Counted from the stretch's first letter, positions 20,221 through 29,523 are shown. The stretch is DNA of 64,000 nt from Pseudomonas baetica (GCF_019733355.1 NZ_JAIHLQ010000007.1:145970-209969); one strand, 5' to 3'. Notes: generated by a model not told the origin, from the letters alone. Made by a program: numbers and translations.

Positions 20221-20895
20221 TCAGTGCGCCGCCAATGCCTTGCGCGCCTGCGCGGCTTCCGGCTCCTGACCGGCCTGTGACAACTCATCGGCGGCCTTGA
20301 GCCAGCGCTGACGATCAACCGCCACCGGAATCTGCGAAGGCTTTTGAATCAAGATTGCCCAGCCACCGGACTTTTCGAATGCCGATTCAAAAGCGCTGAA
20401 GCTCATGATTTCGCGACGGTTCATGCCCGCGCGCAGCAGCACTTTCTGTTTATTGCGGTCGTAGCCGGAAAGAATGGCATAGCGCGGTTGCGCCCAAAAC
20501 GCTGAACCTTCGCTGAAGCGCACCATCACCGGATAGCCCGCAGCAACCTGCGTCAGCAGCGCTGGCAGATTGCGGTCCAGCGGATAGACGACCAAGCCAT
20601 ATTCCCGTGCAAGCTTCTGCATGTTCTGCTGCAATTTATCTTCGGCGCCCGGCAGGTGCAGCGGTTTTGCCAACAACCCCGGGGTGATCACGATGCCTTG
20701 CTGCGACAACAGGCTGGCCAACACTTGCGGCCCTGATTGATTGGCGTCGCCGCGATAGAACGTACCACTGAGCTCAACCCGCTCGGGCAGACGCTTCACC
20801 TCTGGTGCCACACTACCTGCGCACCCGGCCAGTACGGCTGCGCAACCAGCCACCAGCAGCGCCGCGCGAATTCGAGAAAATACCTGCACCATCAT
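20221..20895 (-). CDS. PA2778-type lipoprotein with degenerate C39-like peptidase domain
   Basis: The ~224-residue protein has a lipoprotein signal (lipobox VLAGC; cysteine about residue 24) and a C39-peptidase-like domain. The usual catalytic Cys of the QxxxCGPA motif reads NQSGPQVLASLL, and the usual His of HYVVxxGYD reads RYAILSGYDRN. Both active-site residues therefore appear replaced (Cys to Ser, His to Arg). A TPR-like helical tail with RKALAAH closes it. It matches the PA2778 family in layout; a peptide-binding rather than cutting role is inferred. The exact start (20898 GTG or 20895 ATG) is uncertain. Confidence 0.78.
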   Translation of the reverse strand: MMVQVFSRIRAALLVAGCAAVLAGCAGSVAPEVKRLPERVELSGTFYRGDANQSGPQVLASLLSQQGIVITPGLLAKPLHLPGAEDKLQQNMQKLAREYGLVVYPLDRNLPALLTQVAAGYPVMVRFSEGSAFWAQPRYAILSGYDRNKQKVLLRAGMNRREIMSFSAFESAFEKSGGWAILIQKPSQIPVAVDRQRWLKAADELSQAGQEPEAAQARKALAAH

Positions 20896-21128
20896 CACTC
20901 TCTGTTCAAGACGCCGGTCATCGTGTTCCGGCAGTGCCTGCGATCATAGGGCCGCAAAAAGCTGCGGTATAGCCTTAAACCGCAGACTCAACGATTGCAT
21001 AGAGCAAACTGATTGGTCGCCACCGACCTTTGGTCAATAGCTTGAAACACCCCATTGACTAGACTGTCACTGACATAGAGCGATTTGAGAGAAATGTGTG
21101 CCCGAGCCTGGGCAAAGAGGAGGCACTC

Positions 21129-21299
21129 ATGAGCCTGACCATGACTATCGTAATGTTGATTGCCGGCTGGCTGGCCGTTGCTACTGCCATGCTGTGGGGC
21201 GTGTTGCGTATTTCCCGACGCCACCATCATCACCCCGCCCAACCTGCACCGATCGAGAAACCGGGCAAGCACCGCGCGCACCCTGCGACTGCACACTGA
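21129..21299 (+). CDS. Small single-pass membrane protein
   Basis: The 56-residue protein has one strong membrane helix (MTIVMLIAGWLAVATAMLW, residues 4-22), then a basic, His-rich cytoplasmic-type tail (RISRRHHHHPAQ) and a Lys/His-rich end. GAGGAGG lies eight bases before the ATG. The RR after the helix predicts the tail is inside. Function is unknown. It has its own terminator and is convergent with terC. Confidence 0.7.
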   Translation: MSLTMTIVMLIAGWLAVATAMLWGVLRISRRHHHHPAQPAPIEKPGKHRAHPATAH

Positions 21300-21321
21300 C
21301 TGTCGGTAAAACTGCAAACAA

Positions 21322-21361
21322 AAAAGCCGCCTTTACTCTGGGAGTTCGGGCGGCTTTTTTA
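21322..21361. terminator. Bidirectional terminator between the small membrane protein and terC
   Basis: AAAAAAGCCGCC and GGCGGCTTTTTT pair around an A/T-containing loop. A-run and T-run on opposite sides serve both convergent genes. Confidence 0.88.
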
Positions 21362-21372
21362 CGGCTTAACGA

Positions 21373-22122
21373 TTACGCTTGCTCAGCCAGTTTCTTCTGC
21401 CTTGCTCGACGGGACATCATGTTCAGCACCTCAATCGCCGCCGAGAACGCCATGGCCGCATACACATAACCTTTCGGTACGTGGGCGCCGAAGCCTTCGG
21501 CGATCAGCGTCATGCCGATCATGATCAGGAAGCCCAGGGCCAGCATCACCACCGTTGGGTTGTCGTTGATGAACCTGGCCAGCGGCTCAGCCGCAAACAG
21601 CATCACCAGCACCGAGGCCACTACCGCGATGATCATGATTGGCAAGTGTTCGGTCATGCCGACTGCCGTAATGATGCTGTCGATCGAGAACACCATGTCG
21701 AGCATCAGAATCTGCCCGATTGCCGCTGCAAAGCCCAGGGTCACCGTCGAAGTGGCCGATTTCGGGTCTTCCGGCGCCGGATCCATGCTGTGGTGAATCT
21801 CGGTCGTAGCCTTCCAGACCAGGAACAAACCGCCGGCGATCAGGATCATGTCCTTCCAGGAGAACGCCTGGCCGAGGATTTCGATCACAGGCTCGGTCAA
21901 CTGCACGATGAAGGCGATGGTGCTCAACAACGCCAGACGCAGAATCAACGCCATGCCGATACCGATGCGGCGCGCCTTCTGGCGGTGCTGCTCGGGCAAC
22001 TTGTTGGTCAGAATCGAGATAAAGATCAGGTTATCGATGCCGAGCACGATCTCCATGACCACCAGTGTGGCCAAAGCAACCCAGGCAGCGGGGCTGGCGG
22101 CTAGTTCTAACAGATATTCCAT
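21373..22122 (-). CDS. TerC-family integral membrane protein
   Basis: The 249-residue protein has seven or more membrane helices and the two acidic motifs of TerC proteins: [12 protein letters not shown] near residue 24 and [16 protein letters not shown] near residue 142. The aspartates are thought to bind metal; several relatives export manganese or help load exported metalloenzymes. Related Pseudomonas genes are often annotated as tellurium-resistance proteins, which overstates the evidence. It lies 29 bases after a small lipoprotein gene and is likely co-transcribed with it. Confidence 0.88.
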   Translation of the reverse strand: MEYLLELAASPAAWVALATLVVMEIVLGIDNLIFISILTNKLPEQHRQKARRIGIGMALILRLALLSTIAFIVQLTEPVIEILGQAFSWKDMILIAGGLFLVWKATTEIHHSMDPAPEDPKSATSTVTLGFAAAIGQILMLDMVFSIDSIITAVGMTEHLPIMIIAVVASVLVMLFAAEPLARFINDNPTVVMLALGFLIMIGMTLIAEGFGAHVPKGYVYAAMAFSAAIEVLNMMSRRARQKKLAEQA

Positions 22123-22151
22123 GGGTCAGTCCTGACTCGTTGTAAGACGGT

Positions 22152-22394
22152 TTAGATAGTCTTTGAGGAAGATTCAGATGTTTGCGTATCTTTTTCCGGT
22201 GCTTCTTTTTTCTCGATCAACCCGCCCGTGGCTTCGCTGAGCGCTTGTTCGGCGGCTTTGTGGGTATCGTCGATCGCCTGCTTGGCGCTTTCGGCGGCTT
22301 TACCCATTAACTGTTGGGCGCTTTTCTCGGCCTGATCGCAACCAGCCAGCACCAGTAAAGACGTAAACATCAGCACAGGAAATGCGTATTTCAT
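22152..22394 (-). CDS. Small lipoprotein with helical tail
   Basis: The 80-residue protein has a lipoprotein signal (MKYAFPVLMFTSLLVLAGC) and an Ala/Lys/Glu-rich tail (AAESAKQAIDDTHKAAEQAL) predicted to be one amphipathic helix. The ATG at 22394 has GGGAGG upstream. It resembles small entericidin/Lpp-like envelope lipoproteins in layout but not clearly in sequence. It sits upstream of terC and divergent to nhaR. Confidence 0.72.
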   Translation of the reverse strand: MKYAFPVLMFTSLLVLAGCDQAEKSAQQLMGKAAESAKQAIDDTHKAAEQALSEATGGLIEKKEAPEKDTQTSESSSKTI

Positions 22395-22527
22395 GAGGTT
22401 TCCTCCCAATCAACAGACAGGGCCACAGACCGGCCCTCAATGGCTGGGCATTCTAGGGAGGGAGACACTTCAGGAAAATTCGTATTTTTAGCGGCTATAC
22501 TTCGATTTTCACGAACTGTAGACCCTC

Positions 22528-23427
22528 ATGCTCAACTATCGACAACTGCATTACTTCTGGGTCGTGGCCAAGACCGGCAGCATTGTGCGTGCCTGCGAGC
22601 AACTGAACCTGACCCCACAGACCATCAGCGGGCAGATCTCCCTGCTCGAACAAACCTACGGCGTCGATTTGTTCAAGCGCGTGGGGCGGCAACTTGAACT
22701 CACCGAAGCCGGGCGCCAAGCCCTGCCCTACGCCGAGCAGATGTTTCAGCTCGGTGGCGAACTGGAGTTGATGCTGCGCGCGCAACCCAACGAGCAGCAG
22801 ATTCTGTTCCGCGTCGGCGTGGCCGACGTGGTACCCAAATCCATCGTCTATCGTCTGATCGCGCCAACCATGGAGTTGAGCGAGCCGCTACGCATCACCT
22901 GCCGCGAGGACAAACTCGAACGCTTGCTGGCAGATCTGGCCATCCAGCGTCTGGATTTGGTGATCTCCGACAGCCCGATGCCATCACATCTCGATATCAA
23001 GGGCTATAGCCAGAAACTCGGCGAATGCGGGATCAGTTTCTTCGCCACCGCCGAACTGGTGGCACGCTATGGGCAGGATTTCCCGCGCAGCCTGCATGGC
23101 GCACCGCTGCTGATTCCCGGCGCAGAAACCGTGGTGCGCAGCCGTTTGCAGCGCTGGTTTGCCGAGCAGCAGATCCAGCCGAAAATCGTCGGCGAGTTCG
23201 ATGACAGTGCCTTGATGCAGGCATTCGGCCAATCCGGCAGCGGGATTTTTATCGGCCCGAGCGTGATTGCCGAAGAAGTGAAGCGCCAGTACGGCGTTGA
23301 ATTAATGGGTCAGACTGACGCAGTGACCGAGTCGTTCTATGCCATTTCAGTGGAGCGCAAGGTCAAGCACCCCGGCATCGTTGCGATTACCGAAGGTGCC
23401 CGACGCGAGCTGTTTACCGCGTTATGA
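22528..23427 (+). CDS. nhaR: NhaR-type LysR transcriptional regulator
   Basis: The 299-residue LysR protein has the NhaR-typical start MLNYRQLHYFWVVAKTGSI, with helix-turn-helix SIVRACEQLNLTPQTISGQISLLE at about residues 18-42, and a substrate-binding domain without periplasmic signal. NhaR senses sodium and activates Na+/H+ antiporter and stress genes in enterics. No antiporter gene is next to it here, so the targets are unknown. It overlaps the convergent MFS gene by six bases. Confidence 0.88.
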   Translation: MLNYRQLHYFWVVAKTGSIVRACEQLNLTPQTISGQISLLEQTYGVDLFKRVGRQLELTEAGRQALPYAEQMFQLGGELELMLRAQPNEQQILFRVGVADVVPKSIVYRLIAPTMELSEPLRITCREDKLERLLADLAIQRLDLVISDSPMPSHLDIKGYSQKLGECGISFFATAELVARYGQDFPRSLHGAPLLIPGAETVVRSRLQRWFAEQQIQPKIVGEFDDSALMQAFGQSGSGIFIGPSVIAEEVKRQYGVELMGQTDAVTESFYAISVERKVKHPGIVAITEGARRELFTAL

Positions 23428-24585
23428 GAGTTCAGCGCAGACTTCGCGCGGCTTGAGCGTCATCAACACCATGGCGAGCAATACCGACAGCAGAATGAAC
23501 CCGGCAGCGGCGAAGCCGAGGAAGCCCAGCCCCGCGCTGTCGATCACCCGTCCACCGATCATGGCGCCAAGGCCGATGCCAAGGTTAGCCCCGGCAATAT
23601 TCAGCGAAGCGGCAAAGGCTGGTGCTTGTGGTGCGGCTTTCATCAGGCGCACATGGCTGACCAGGAACAACGCCGCTTGGGTCACGCCCCAAATCCCCAT
23701 CGCCACTGCCAACCCAAGCGGCGAATGAATGTTTGGCACCAGCGACACCATGCCGGCAATCATGAACGCACAGAACAACACCGACGCCCCCAGCGGATGC
23801 CGATCCACCGCACGTCCGCCCAGCGAGTTGCCGATCAGCCCGACCGCGCCGAAGCCCATCAGGCACCAGCCGACCACCGCGCCGTTGAAACCGGCGAGGC
23901 GTTCAAGGATGTCTGCCAGATAGGTGTAAGCGGTAAACATGCCGCTAAACACCAGAATCGACAGCACAATATGGCCGATCATCAAAGGGCTGCGCAGGAT
24001 TTTGAACTGCGAGCGGAAGCTGACCTGATGCTGGTGCAGACTGGTTTTCGGCAGATATACAAACAGCAGCAACGCCTTGGCAAACGCGATCACCGCGAGA
24101 ATACCGAAGGCACTGCGCCAGCCGAAAGCATCGGAAATCAATGTACCGACAGGAATGCCAAACACCGTGGCGCAGACAATGCCGAAGCCGATCTTGGCGA
24201 TGGCGCGCCCGGCGTAGTCCGGACCGACGATGTCCACTGCGGTTTCACTGGCCAAAGCCCAGAACACCGGTAAACCCAGCGCGGGGATCAGCCGCGCAAC
24301 CGCCATTACCCAAATATTCGGCGCCAATGCAGCAACGGTATTGGCCAGGCCAAACATGATCAGGATGGTGATGAACAGCTTGCGTCGCTCGAAGCGGGCG
24401 AAATACGCGGTCAAGAATGGGCCGAACATTGCCACGGTAAAAGCGAATAGCGTCACCAGCAGACCGGCCTGCGGGATGGTGACCGCGAGGTCTCGGGCAA
24501 TCGCCGGCAACAGGCCAACGATGACGAACTCTGTGGTCAGCACCGTGAAGCCAGCGGCGGACAACAGAAGGATGGGCAACAGCAT
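23422..24585 (-). CDS. MFS exporter, DHA1 family
   Basis: The 387-residue membrane protein has twelve predicted helices and the DHA1 pattern EFVIVGLLPAIARDL in helix 1 and ARFERRKLF in the loop between helices 2 and 3. Relatives (AraJ, NepI, YdhP) export sugars, purine nucleosides or drugs; the substrate cannot be read here. The ATG at 24585 has GGAG; a longer frame to 24696 is not needed. The stop overlaps that of nhaR. Confidence 0.85.
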   Translation of the reverse strand: MLLPILLLSAAGFTVLTTEFVIVGLLPAIARDLAVTIPQAGLLVTLFAFTVAMFGPFLTAYFARFERRKLFITILIMFGLANTVAALAPNIWVMAVARLIPALGLPVFWALASETAVDIVGPDYAGRAIAKIGFGIVCATVFGIPVGTLISDAFGWRSAFGILAVIAFAKALLLFVYLPKTSLHQHQVSFRSQFKILRSPLMIGHIVLSILVFSGMFTAYTYLADILERLAGFNGAVVGWCLMGFGAVGLIGNSLGGRAVDRHPLGASVLFCAFMIAGMVSLVPNIHSPLGLAVAMGIWGVTQAALFLVSHVRLMKAAPQAPAFAASLNIAGANLGIGLGAMIGGRVIDSAGLGFLGFAAAGFILLSVLLAMVLMTLKPREVCAELS

Positions 24586-24921
24586 GGGAAACTCCAACGA
24601 AACGACGACACCAGCGATGACCAAAAGGCCCGCTGGCAGAACTTGAAAAAGAGGAAGGAGAATCTTAACAGAGTGTTTCCAGACTGACTTGCACAAACCT
24701 GTCGATCTTGCCGGCGAATCGGGTGGCAGATCGTCACATGCCTGAAGGATAAGGCCTACGCTGTGGTAAAGTCCGCGCCCTGCAAAACGTACACCCTGTT
24801 CAGCGGCCGGTTTAATGGCGTTGAAATTGCGTCAACACTTTCGGTTCGTGGCGCTGGCCTGCCCTGTTTCGCCAGCGCATTTACGCAACCCTGCACCCTA
24901 TAAAAAATCAGAGATGCCGCT
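24586..24921. other. Intergenic region of 336 bases between divergent MFS and sstT genes
   Basis: It carries the promoters of both divergent genes and an unusually long sstT leader. No riboswitch-like fold or open frame of note was seen. Confidence 0.4.
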
Positions 24922-26154
24922 ATGAATGCTTCATCCCCTTCTTTCTTGCAACGCTTAAGCAAACTGAGCCTGGTCACACAAATTGTCATCGGCCTGATCG
25001 CGGGTATCGCCTTGGCGCTGGTCGCGCCCGAGGCCGCGAAATCCACGGCGTTCATCGGCAAGGTCTTTGTTTCGGCGCTGAAGGCCGTGGCACCGATTCT
25101 GGTGTTCGTGCTGGTGATGGCCTCGATTGCCAACCACAAGCACGGTCAGGAAACCCACATCCGTCCGATACTGTTCATGTACCTGCTGGGTACGTTCAGT
25201 GCGGCAGCGGTCGCCGTGGTTGCCAGCATGATGTTCCCATCGAACCTGGTGCTGTCCACGGACAACGTCGCAGTGACCGCACCGGGCGGCATCACCGAAG
25301 TGTTGCAAAGCCTGTTGCTGAGTGCGGTCGATAACCCGATTCATGCACTGATGAACGCTAACTTTATCGGCATTCTGGCCTGGGCCATCGGTATGGGCGT
25401 TGCCATTCGCCATGCCGGCGAGACCACCCGCCAAGTGCTGGGCGATCTGTCCAACGGTGTGACCGTGATCGTGCGCGTGGTGATTCGCTTCGCCCCGCTG
25501 GGCATTTTTGGCCTGGTCGCGTCGACACTCGCCACGTCAGGTTTTGATGCACTGATCGGTTATGCGCATCTGCTGGCGGTATTGCTCGGCTGCATGCTGT
25601 TCGTGGCGCTGGTGATGAACCCGCTGATCGTGTTCTGGAAGTTGCGCCGCAACCCTTATCCGTTGACCCTCAAGTGCCTGCGCGAAAGCGGTATCACGGC
25701 GTTCTTCACCCGCAGCTCAGCGGCGAACATTCCGGTCAACCTGGAATTGAGCAAGCGTCTGGGTCTGCATGAAGACACTTACTCGGTGTCTATCCCGCTA
25801 GGGGCCACCATCAACATGGCCGGGGCGGCGACCACTATTACCGTGCTGGCGCTTGCTGCCGTGCACACGCTGGGTATCGCGGTGGACATTCCAACCGCCA
25901 TTTTGCTCAGTTTGGTCGCGGCGGTCTGCGCGTGCGGCGCGTCGGGCGTTGCCGGTGGTTCGCTGCTGCTCATTCCGTTGGCGTGCAGCCTGTTCGGCAT
26001 CCCGAGCGAGATCGCCATGCAGGTGGTTGCGGTGGGCTTCATCATTGGGGTATTGCAGGATTCGGCCGAGACCGCGTTGAACTCCTCCACCGACGTGCTG
26101 TTTACCGCTGCGGCCTGCTTGGGCGAAGAAGAGAAAGCCCAACGCACCGCATAA
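24922..26154 (+). CDS. sstT: Sodium:serine/threonine symporter
   Basis: The 410-residue protein belongs to the dicarboxylate/amino acid:cation symporter family. It shows the SstT-type features: serine-rich reentrant loop [17 protein letters not shown], the helix [11 protein letters not shown], and second hairpin [19 protein letters not shown]. The N-terminus [23 protein letters not shown] is typical. SstT imports L-serine and L-threonine with Na+ across the inner membrane. It has its own terminator. Confidence 0.94.
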   Translation: MNASSPSFLQRLSKLSLVTQIVIGLIAGIALALVAPEAAKSTAFIGKVFVSALKAVAPILVFVLVMASIANHKHGQETHIRPILFMYLLGTFSAAAVAVVASMMFPSNLVLSTDNVAVTAPGGITEVLQSLLLSAVDNPIHALMNANFIGILAWAIGMGVAIRHAGETTRQVLGDLSNGVTVIVRVVIRFAPLGIFGLVASTLATSGFDALIGYAHLLAVLLGCMLFVALVMNPLIVFWKLRRNPYPLTLKCLRESGITAFFTRSSAANIPVNLELSKRLGLHEDTYSVSIPLGATINMAGAATTITVLALAAVHTLGIAVDIPTAILLSLVAAVCACGASGVAGGSLLLIPLACSLFGIPSEIAMQVVAVGFIIGVLQDSAETALNSSTDVLFTAAACLGEEEKAQRTA

Positions 26155-26175
26155 CCCCTCTCACAAAGGGAAATG

Positions 26176-26214
26176 AAAAAGCCCGCCAAGGCGTAAACCT
26201 TGGCGGGCTTTTTG
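26176..26214. terminator. Terminator between sstT and the DUF1993 gene (bidirectional)
   Basis: AAAAAGCCCGCCAAGG and CCTTGGCGGGCTTTTT pair perfectly around CGTAAA. The A- and T-runs serve both convergent genes. Confidence 0.93.
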
Positions 26215-26226
26215 CTGCCGGGTGGT

Positions 26227-26736
26227 TTAGAACGCGCCCATGTAATCGCGTTTACCCACTTCAACACCGTTGTGACGCAGCAAGGCGTAGGTGGTGGTGA
26301 CATGGAAGAAGAACTGCGGCAGACCGTAGGTCAGCAGATAAGCCTGGCCGCTGAAGCGCTTCTCTTTCGGTGTGCCCGGACGGGTGACGATTTCGATGCC
26401 TTCCTGGCCATTGATCTGCTCAGGCTTGATCTCGCCGATAAAGGCCAGAACCTTGGCGATCAAGGCTTGCAGCTCAGCGAAGGTGGTTTCGCTGTCGTCG
26501 TATTTCGGAATCTCGACTTCGGCCAGACGCGACGAAACGCCTTTGGCGAAATCAACCGCGATCTGCACCTGACGCACCAGCGGGAACATGTCCGGGTACA
26601 GACGAGCCTGCAGGAAGGCGTTCGGGTCGATGTTTTTCTCGGTGGCGTGGGCTTCAGCCTTTTTCAGGACATCGCTCAGGGCGTTGAGCATTTGTTGAAA
26701 AACCGGGACGGATGCGGCGTACAGGGAAATGGTCAT
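26227..26736 (-). CDS. DUF1993 family protein
   Basis: The 169-residue soluble protein is wholly helical in appearance and matches DUF1993: MTISLYAASVPVFQQML at the start, the conserved LYPDMFPLVRQVQIA segment (residues 46-60), and the end segment FFFHVTTTYALLRHNGVEVGKRDYMG. The fold resembles DinB-like four-helix bundles; the role is unknown. It is a single gene sharing the sstT terminator. Confidence 0.88.
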   Translation of the reverse strand: MTISLYAASVPVFQQMLNALSDVLKKAEAHATEKNIDPNAFLQARLYPDMFPLVRQVQIAVDFAKGVSSRLAEVEIPKYDDSETTFAELQALIAKVLAFIGEIKPEQINGQEGIEIVTRPGTPKEKRFSGQAYLLTYGLPQFFFHVTTTYALLRHNGVEVGKRDYMGAF

Positions 26737-26861
26737 GGCAATCTCATGTGGTGGCTGGGTGGAACGTGGAGGCGATTATAGCCATGCTTGATGACCACAC
26801 GGCTTGCCTTTTGTTTGGCAAGGATTAGGCTAGGCGCCTTCGACTGCAGAGGGAACGCGCG

Positions 26862-27506
26862 ATGTCCACAGAACCAGAATCCAGCTTCGACGAACCACGG
26901 CTCAACGCCACGGAAATCCGCATCCTGGGATCACTGATCGAAAAACAGGCCACCAGCCCGGAAACCTATCCGCTGACTCTCAACGCGCTGGTGACCGCGT
27001 GTAATCAGAAAACCAGTCGCGAACCGGTGATGAACCTGACTCAGGGCCAGGTGGGCCAGAGCCTGCGTGCACTGGAAGGTCGCGGCTTCGCCAAATTGGT
27101 CATGGGCAGCCGCGCCGACCGCTGGGAGCACAAGGTCGACAAAGCGCTGGAGTTGGTGCCGGCGCAGGTGGCGCTGACCGGGCTGATGTTTCTGCGCGGT
27201 CCGCAAACCGTTAACGAACTGCTGACACGCAGTGGGCGCATGCATGATTTCGAAGATGCCGAGCAAGTGGTGCATCAGCTTGAGCGCTTGATCGCTCGCG
27301 GGCTGGCGGTGTTGATTGCGCGCCAGGCTGGGCAGCGCGAAGACCGCTATAGCCATGCGCTGGGCGATGCGGCGGATATCGAGGCGATTCTGGCGGCGCG
27401 GCAAAATCCCGGGGAGCGCGTCAGCGGCGGGGTTTCGATCGAACGGATCGAAGAGCTTGAGGCGCGGATTGCGGCACTGGAAGAGCGCCTGGCCCGCCTC
27501 GAATAA
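26862..27506 (+). CDS. YceH/DUF480 family protein
   Basis: The 214-residue protein matches Yce[31 protein letters not shown] near the start, [12 protein letters not shown], and a second winged-helix domain with [24 protein letters not shown]. It ends in a short coiled coil ([19 protein letters not shown]). Two winged-helix domains suggest nucleic-acid binding, but no target is known. A single REP hairpin follows the stop and may act as terminator. Confidence 0.92.
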   Translation: MSTEPESSFDEPRLNATEIRILGSLIEKQATSPETYPLTLNALVTACNQKTSREPVMNLTQGQVGQSLRALEGRGFAKLVMGSRADRWEHKVDKALELVPAQVALTGLMFLRGPQTVNELLTRSGRMHDFEDAEQVVHQLERLIARGLAVLIARQAGQREDRYSHALGDAADIEAILAARQNPGERVSGGVSIERIEELEARIAALEERLARLE

Positions 27507-27519
27507 ACACCATCCCCCT

Positions 27520-27552
27520 TTGGGAGCGGGCTTGCTCGTGAAGAAGCCCGCT
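27520..27552. repeat. Single REP hairpin
   Basis: AGCGGGCTT and AAGCCCGCT pair around GCTCGTGAAG, the Pseudomonas REP core. It lies between convergent yceH and the shikimate-dehydrogenase-like gene. Confidence 0.8.
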
Positions 27553-27573
27553 GAACCAATACAGACTTAAAGA

Positions 27574-28392
27574 TCAGCTACGGGCAAATGCCACTGCAGC
27601 CTGAAACTGCTCTTCGGTCGGCCGCACCCCGGTGTACAACACAAACTGCTCCAGCGCCTGGATCGCTATCACTTCCAGCCCGGTAATGACCCGCTTCCCT
27701 TGCGCGCGGCCACGCATGATCAGCGGCGTTTCCGAAGGAATGGCCACCACATCAAACACCATGTCGGCCGCCTTGATCACCTCAGGTTCAAACGCCAGTT
27801 GCCCCGCCTCAGGGCCGCCATCCATGCCGACCGGCGTCACATTGATCAGCATCTGCGCACGTTCATCCCCCAGTTCAGCCTGCCAGCGATAACCCAGCGA
27901 GTCTGCCAGCGCACGTGCGGCGCGTTCATTGCGCGCCACGATCAAGCCGTTTTTATAACCGCCGTCGCGCAAGGCACTGGCCACTGCCTTGGCCATACCG
28001 CCGCTGCCGCGCAGAGCGAAAGTCGAATCCTTGGGCACCGCGTGGGTTTCCAGCAACTGCGCGATGGCGATGTAATCGGTGTTGTAGGCCTTGAGATGGC
28101 CATTAGTGTTGACGACAGTATTGATCGACTGAATCGCCGCCGCCGAGGCATCCAGTTCATCGACCAACTCGATGCAGGCTTCCTTGAACGGCATCGATAC
28201 GCCACAGCCACGAATGCCCAAGGCGCGAATCCCGCCGACAGCGCCGATCAGGTCCTGGCTGCTGAACGCCTTGTAGTAGAAGTTCAGGCCCAGTTGCTCA
28301 TACAAATGATTATGAAACCGCAGACCGAAATTGCCTGGGCGTCCGGACAGGGACATGCACAGCTGGGTGTCTTTGTTCGGGTTCATCTGCAT
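27574..28392 (-). CDS. Shikimate dehydrogenase-like protein
   Basis: The 272-residue enzyme has the AroE fold: the catalytic lysine in GVSMPFKEACIEL, the aspartate in AYNTDYIA, and a Rossmann motif RGSGGMAKAVASAL. It resembles the SDH-like branch rather than biosynthetic AroE, with an N-terminus (DTQLCMSLSGRPGNFG) unlike canonical AroE. It could reduce dehydroshikimate slowly or act on a related compound such as quinate. AAGGAG lies before the ATG at 28392. It stands alone, not in an aro operon. Confidence 0.82.
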   Translation of the reverse strand: MQMNPNKDTQLCMSLSGRPGNFGLRFHNHLYEQLGLNFYYKAFSSQDLIGAVGGIRALGIRGCGVSMPFKEACIELVDELDASAAAIQSINTVVNTNGHLKAYNTDYIAIAQLLETHAVPKDSTFALRGSGGMAKAVASALRDGGYKNGLIVARNERAARALADSLGYRWQAELGDERAQMLINVTPVGMDGGPEAGQLAFEPEVIKAADMVFDVVAIPSETPLIMRGRAQGKRVITGLEVIAIQALEQFVLYTGVRPTEEQFQAAVAFARS

Positions 28393-28637
28393 GAAACTTC
28401 TCCTTCAAACGCACTTTCGGATGGACGGGATTAGCCATTCCATCGGGTTCTGAATGATCATATCGCTTGCCTGCACCGGGCTTGCGCGAGCCGGTAACGA
28501 AACCGCTACAGACCTTACACAAAATTTACCCAGCGGCTGTGCTGATTTTAAAAATTTCGCTGTCTTAGAAGTATCCCCGCGACATCCATGGACCTATTGC
28601 AGGCCAGGGAGCCGGGTTGAAGAACCGAGGAATTATC

Positions 28638-28997
28638 ATGATTCGTAAACTCTCCATTATGGCCTTGCTGATCGGCGCACTCGCTGTAACAGGCCAGGCA
28701 GAAGCCGGTCGTGGCCATGGCTGGCAAGGCCCGGCGGTGTTTGGCGCGATCGTCGGCTCGGCCATCATCGGCTCGGCACTGATCAACCAGGATCGACCGG
28801 TGTACGTGCAGCAACAGCCGGTTTACGTTCAGCCCCAACCGGTTTATGTGCAGCAACCGCCACCACCGGTCTACTACCAGCCAGCGCCGGTTTATGTGCA
28901 GCAACCGGTTTACGTCCAGCCGGCCCCCGTCTACTACGGCCCGCCTCGCGGCTACTACGGTCACCCACATGGCTACTACGGCGGCCCACGCTGGTAA
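28638..28997 (+). CDS. Secreted Pro/Tyr/Gln repeat protein
   Basis: The 119-residue protein starts with a signal peptide (MIRKLSIMALLIGALAVTGQAEA) and a glycine-rich hydrophobic stretch (VFGAIVGSAIIGSALI). About ten short repeats of the type PVYVQQ/PVYVQP/PVYYGP follow, and then a Gly-Tyr-His end. Such tails are usually disordered and exposed in the periplasm or at the surface; relatives are annotated as hypothetical. GAGGA precedes the ATG at 28638. A terminator follows. Confidence 0.75.
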   Translation: MIRKLSIMALLIGALAVTGQAEAGRGHGWQGPAVFGAIVGSAIIGSALINQDRPVYVQQQPVYVQPQPVYVQQPPPPVYYQPAPVYVQQPVYVQPAPVYYGPPRGYYGHPHGYYGGPRW

Positions 28998-29007
28998 TCG
29001 ATAGACA

Positions 29008-29032
29008 GAGCCCTGCTTTATAGCGGGGCTTT
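29008..29032 (+). terminator. Terminator of the Pro/Tyr repeat protein gene
   Basis: AGCCCTGC and GCGGGGCT pair and are followed by TTTTTT, within 35 bases of the stop. Confidence 0.82.
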
Positions 29033-29123
29033 TTTATGACCGTCGGTCGGCCAGCGTCTGAAAAAATCTCGCCAAGGTCGCTGTGAGGACAGTTTCAAGA
29101 GCTAAAGTCGGCATGATTGGCTT

Positions 29124-29161
29124 GACCGTAATGGACCCCTCCATAAAACGGTCATCTTTTT
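29124..29161 (+). terminator. Hairpin with T-run upstream of the small CTSSK gene
   Basis: GACCGT-A-ATGGA pairs with TCCAT-AAA-ACGGTC around CCCC, then ATCTTTTT. It overlaps the candidate Pho box, so it may be a terminator of an upstream short transcript or a chance fold of that operator. Confidence 0.45.
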
Positions 29162-29166
29162 GTCAT
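29149..29166 (+). promoter_or_regulatory. Candidate Pho box (PhoB site)
   Basis: CGGTCAT-CTTT-TTGTCAT gives two seven-base half sites, each matching CTGTCAT in six of seven positions with the right four-base spacing. It lies about 60 bases before the ATG at 29228. Confidence 0.5.
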
Positions 29167-29227
29167 GACGGAACCGCAATCTGAATCCGTCCGTAAACAA
29201 CAGGTTGATAACAACAAGGACGATTGT

Positions 29228-29422
29228 ATGCCTACACAAAACCCGCACCGCGTCGTCGGCCTGTGCACCTCAAGCAAGGTGTACAGCGCGCTGACCGAAC
29301 TCAAGCACCTGGAAGGCCACCGCTGCGCCAAGTTTCTTTCGCTGCTGGCCGAGAACCTTGTGCACAAGGGGCTACTCAATGAGCGCGAAGTGGTGCACAT
29401 GCTCGACCAGGTTGTCGACTGA
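29228..29422 (+). CDS. Small cytoplasmic protein, possibly phosphate-regulated
   Basis: The 64-residue protein (start MPTQNPHRVVGLCTSSKVY, end VVHMLDQVVD) looks like a compact helical bundle with two cysteines and no signal or membrane segment. The ATG at 29228 has AAGGA upstream; the upstream in-frame extension is unlikely. No domain is recognised. The candidate Pho box upstream would put it under PhoB if real. It is followed at 100 bases by another small gene. Confidence 0.65.
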   Translation: MPTQNPHRVVGLCTSSKVYSALTELKHLEGHRCAKFLSLLAENLVHKGLLNEREVVHMLDQVVD

Positions 29423-29523
29423 AGCGCCCTCACTGTTATCAATGACCACTATCAAAAGCGTTGATTGTCCCTGAGAACCACGAATGCCTAAGGTGGCCCC
29501 ATCGTTTGATGGAGGTTTCAGTC

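Noticed and set aside
21055..21080. TTGACT with TGTCA-C-TGACA palindrome as a regulated promoter
   Set aside because: No convincing -10 box at 16-18 bases; left as unassigned sequence upstream of the small membrane protein gene.
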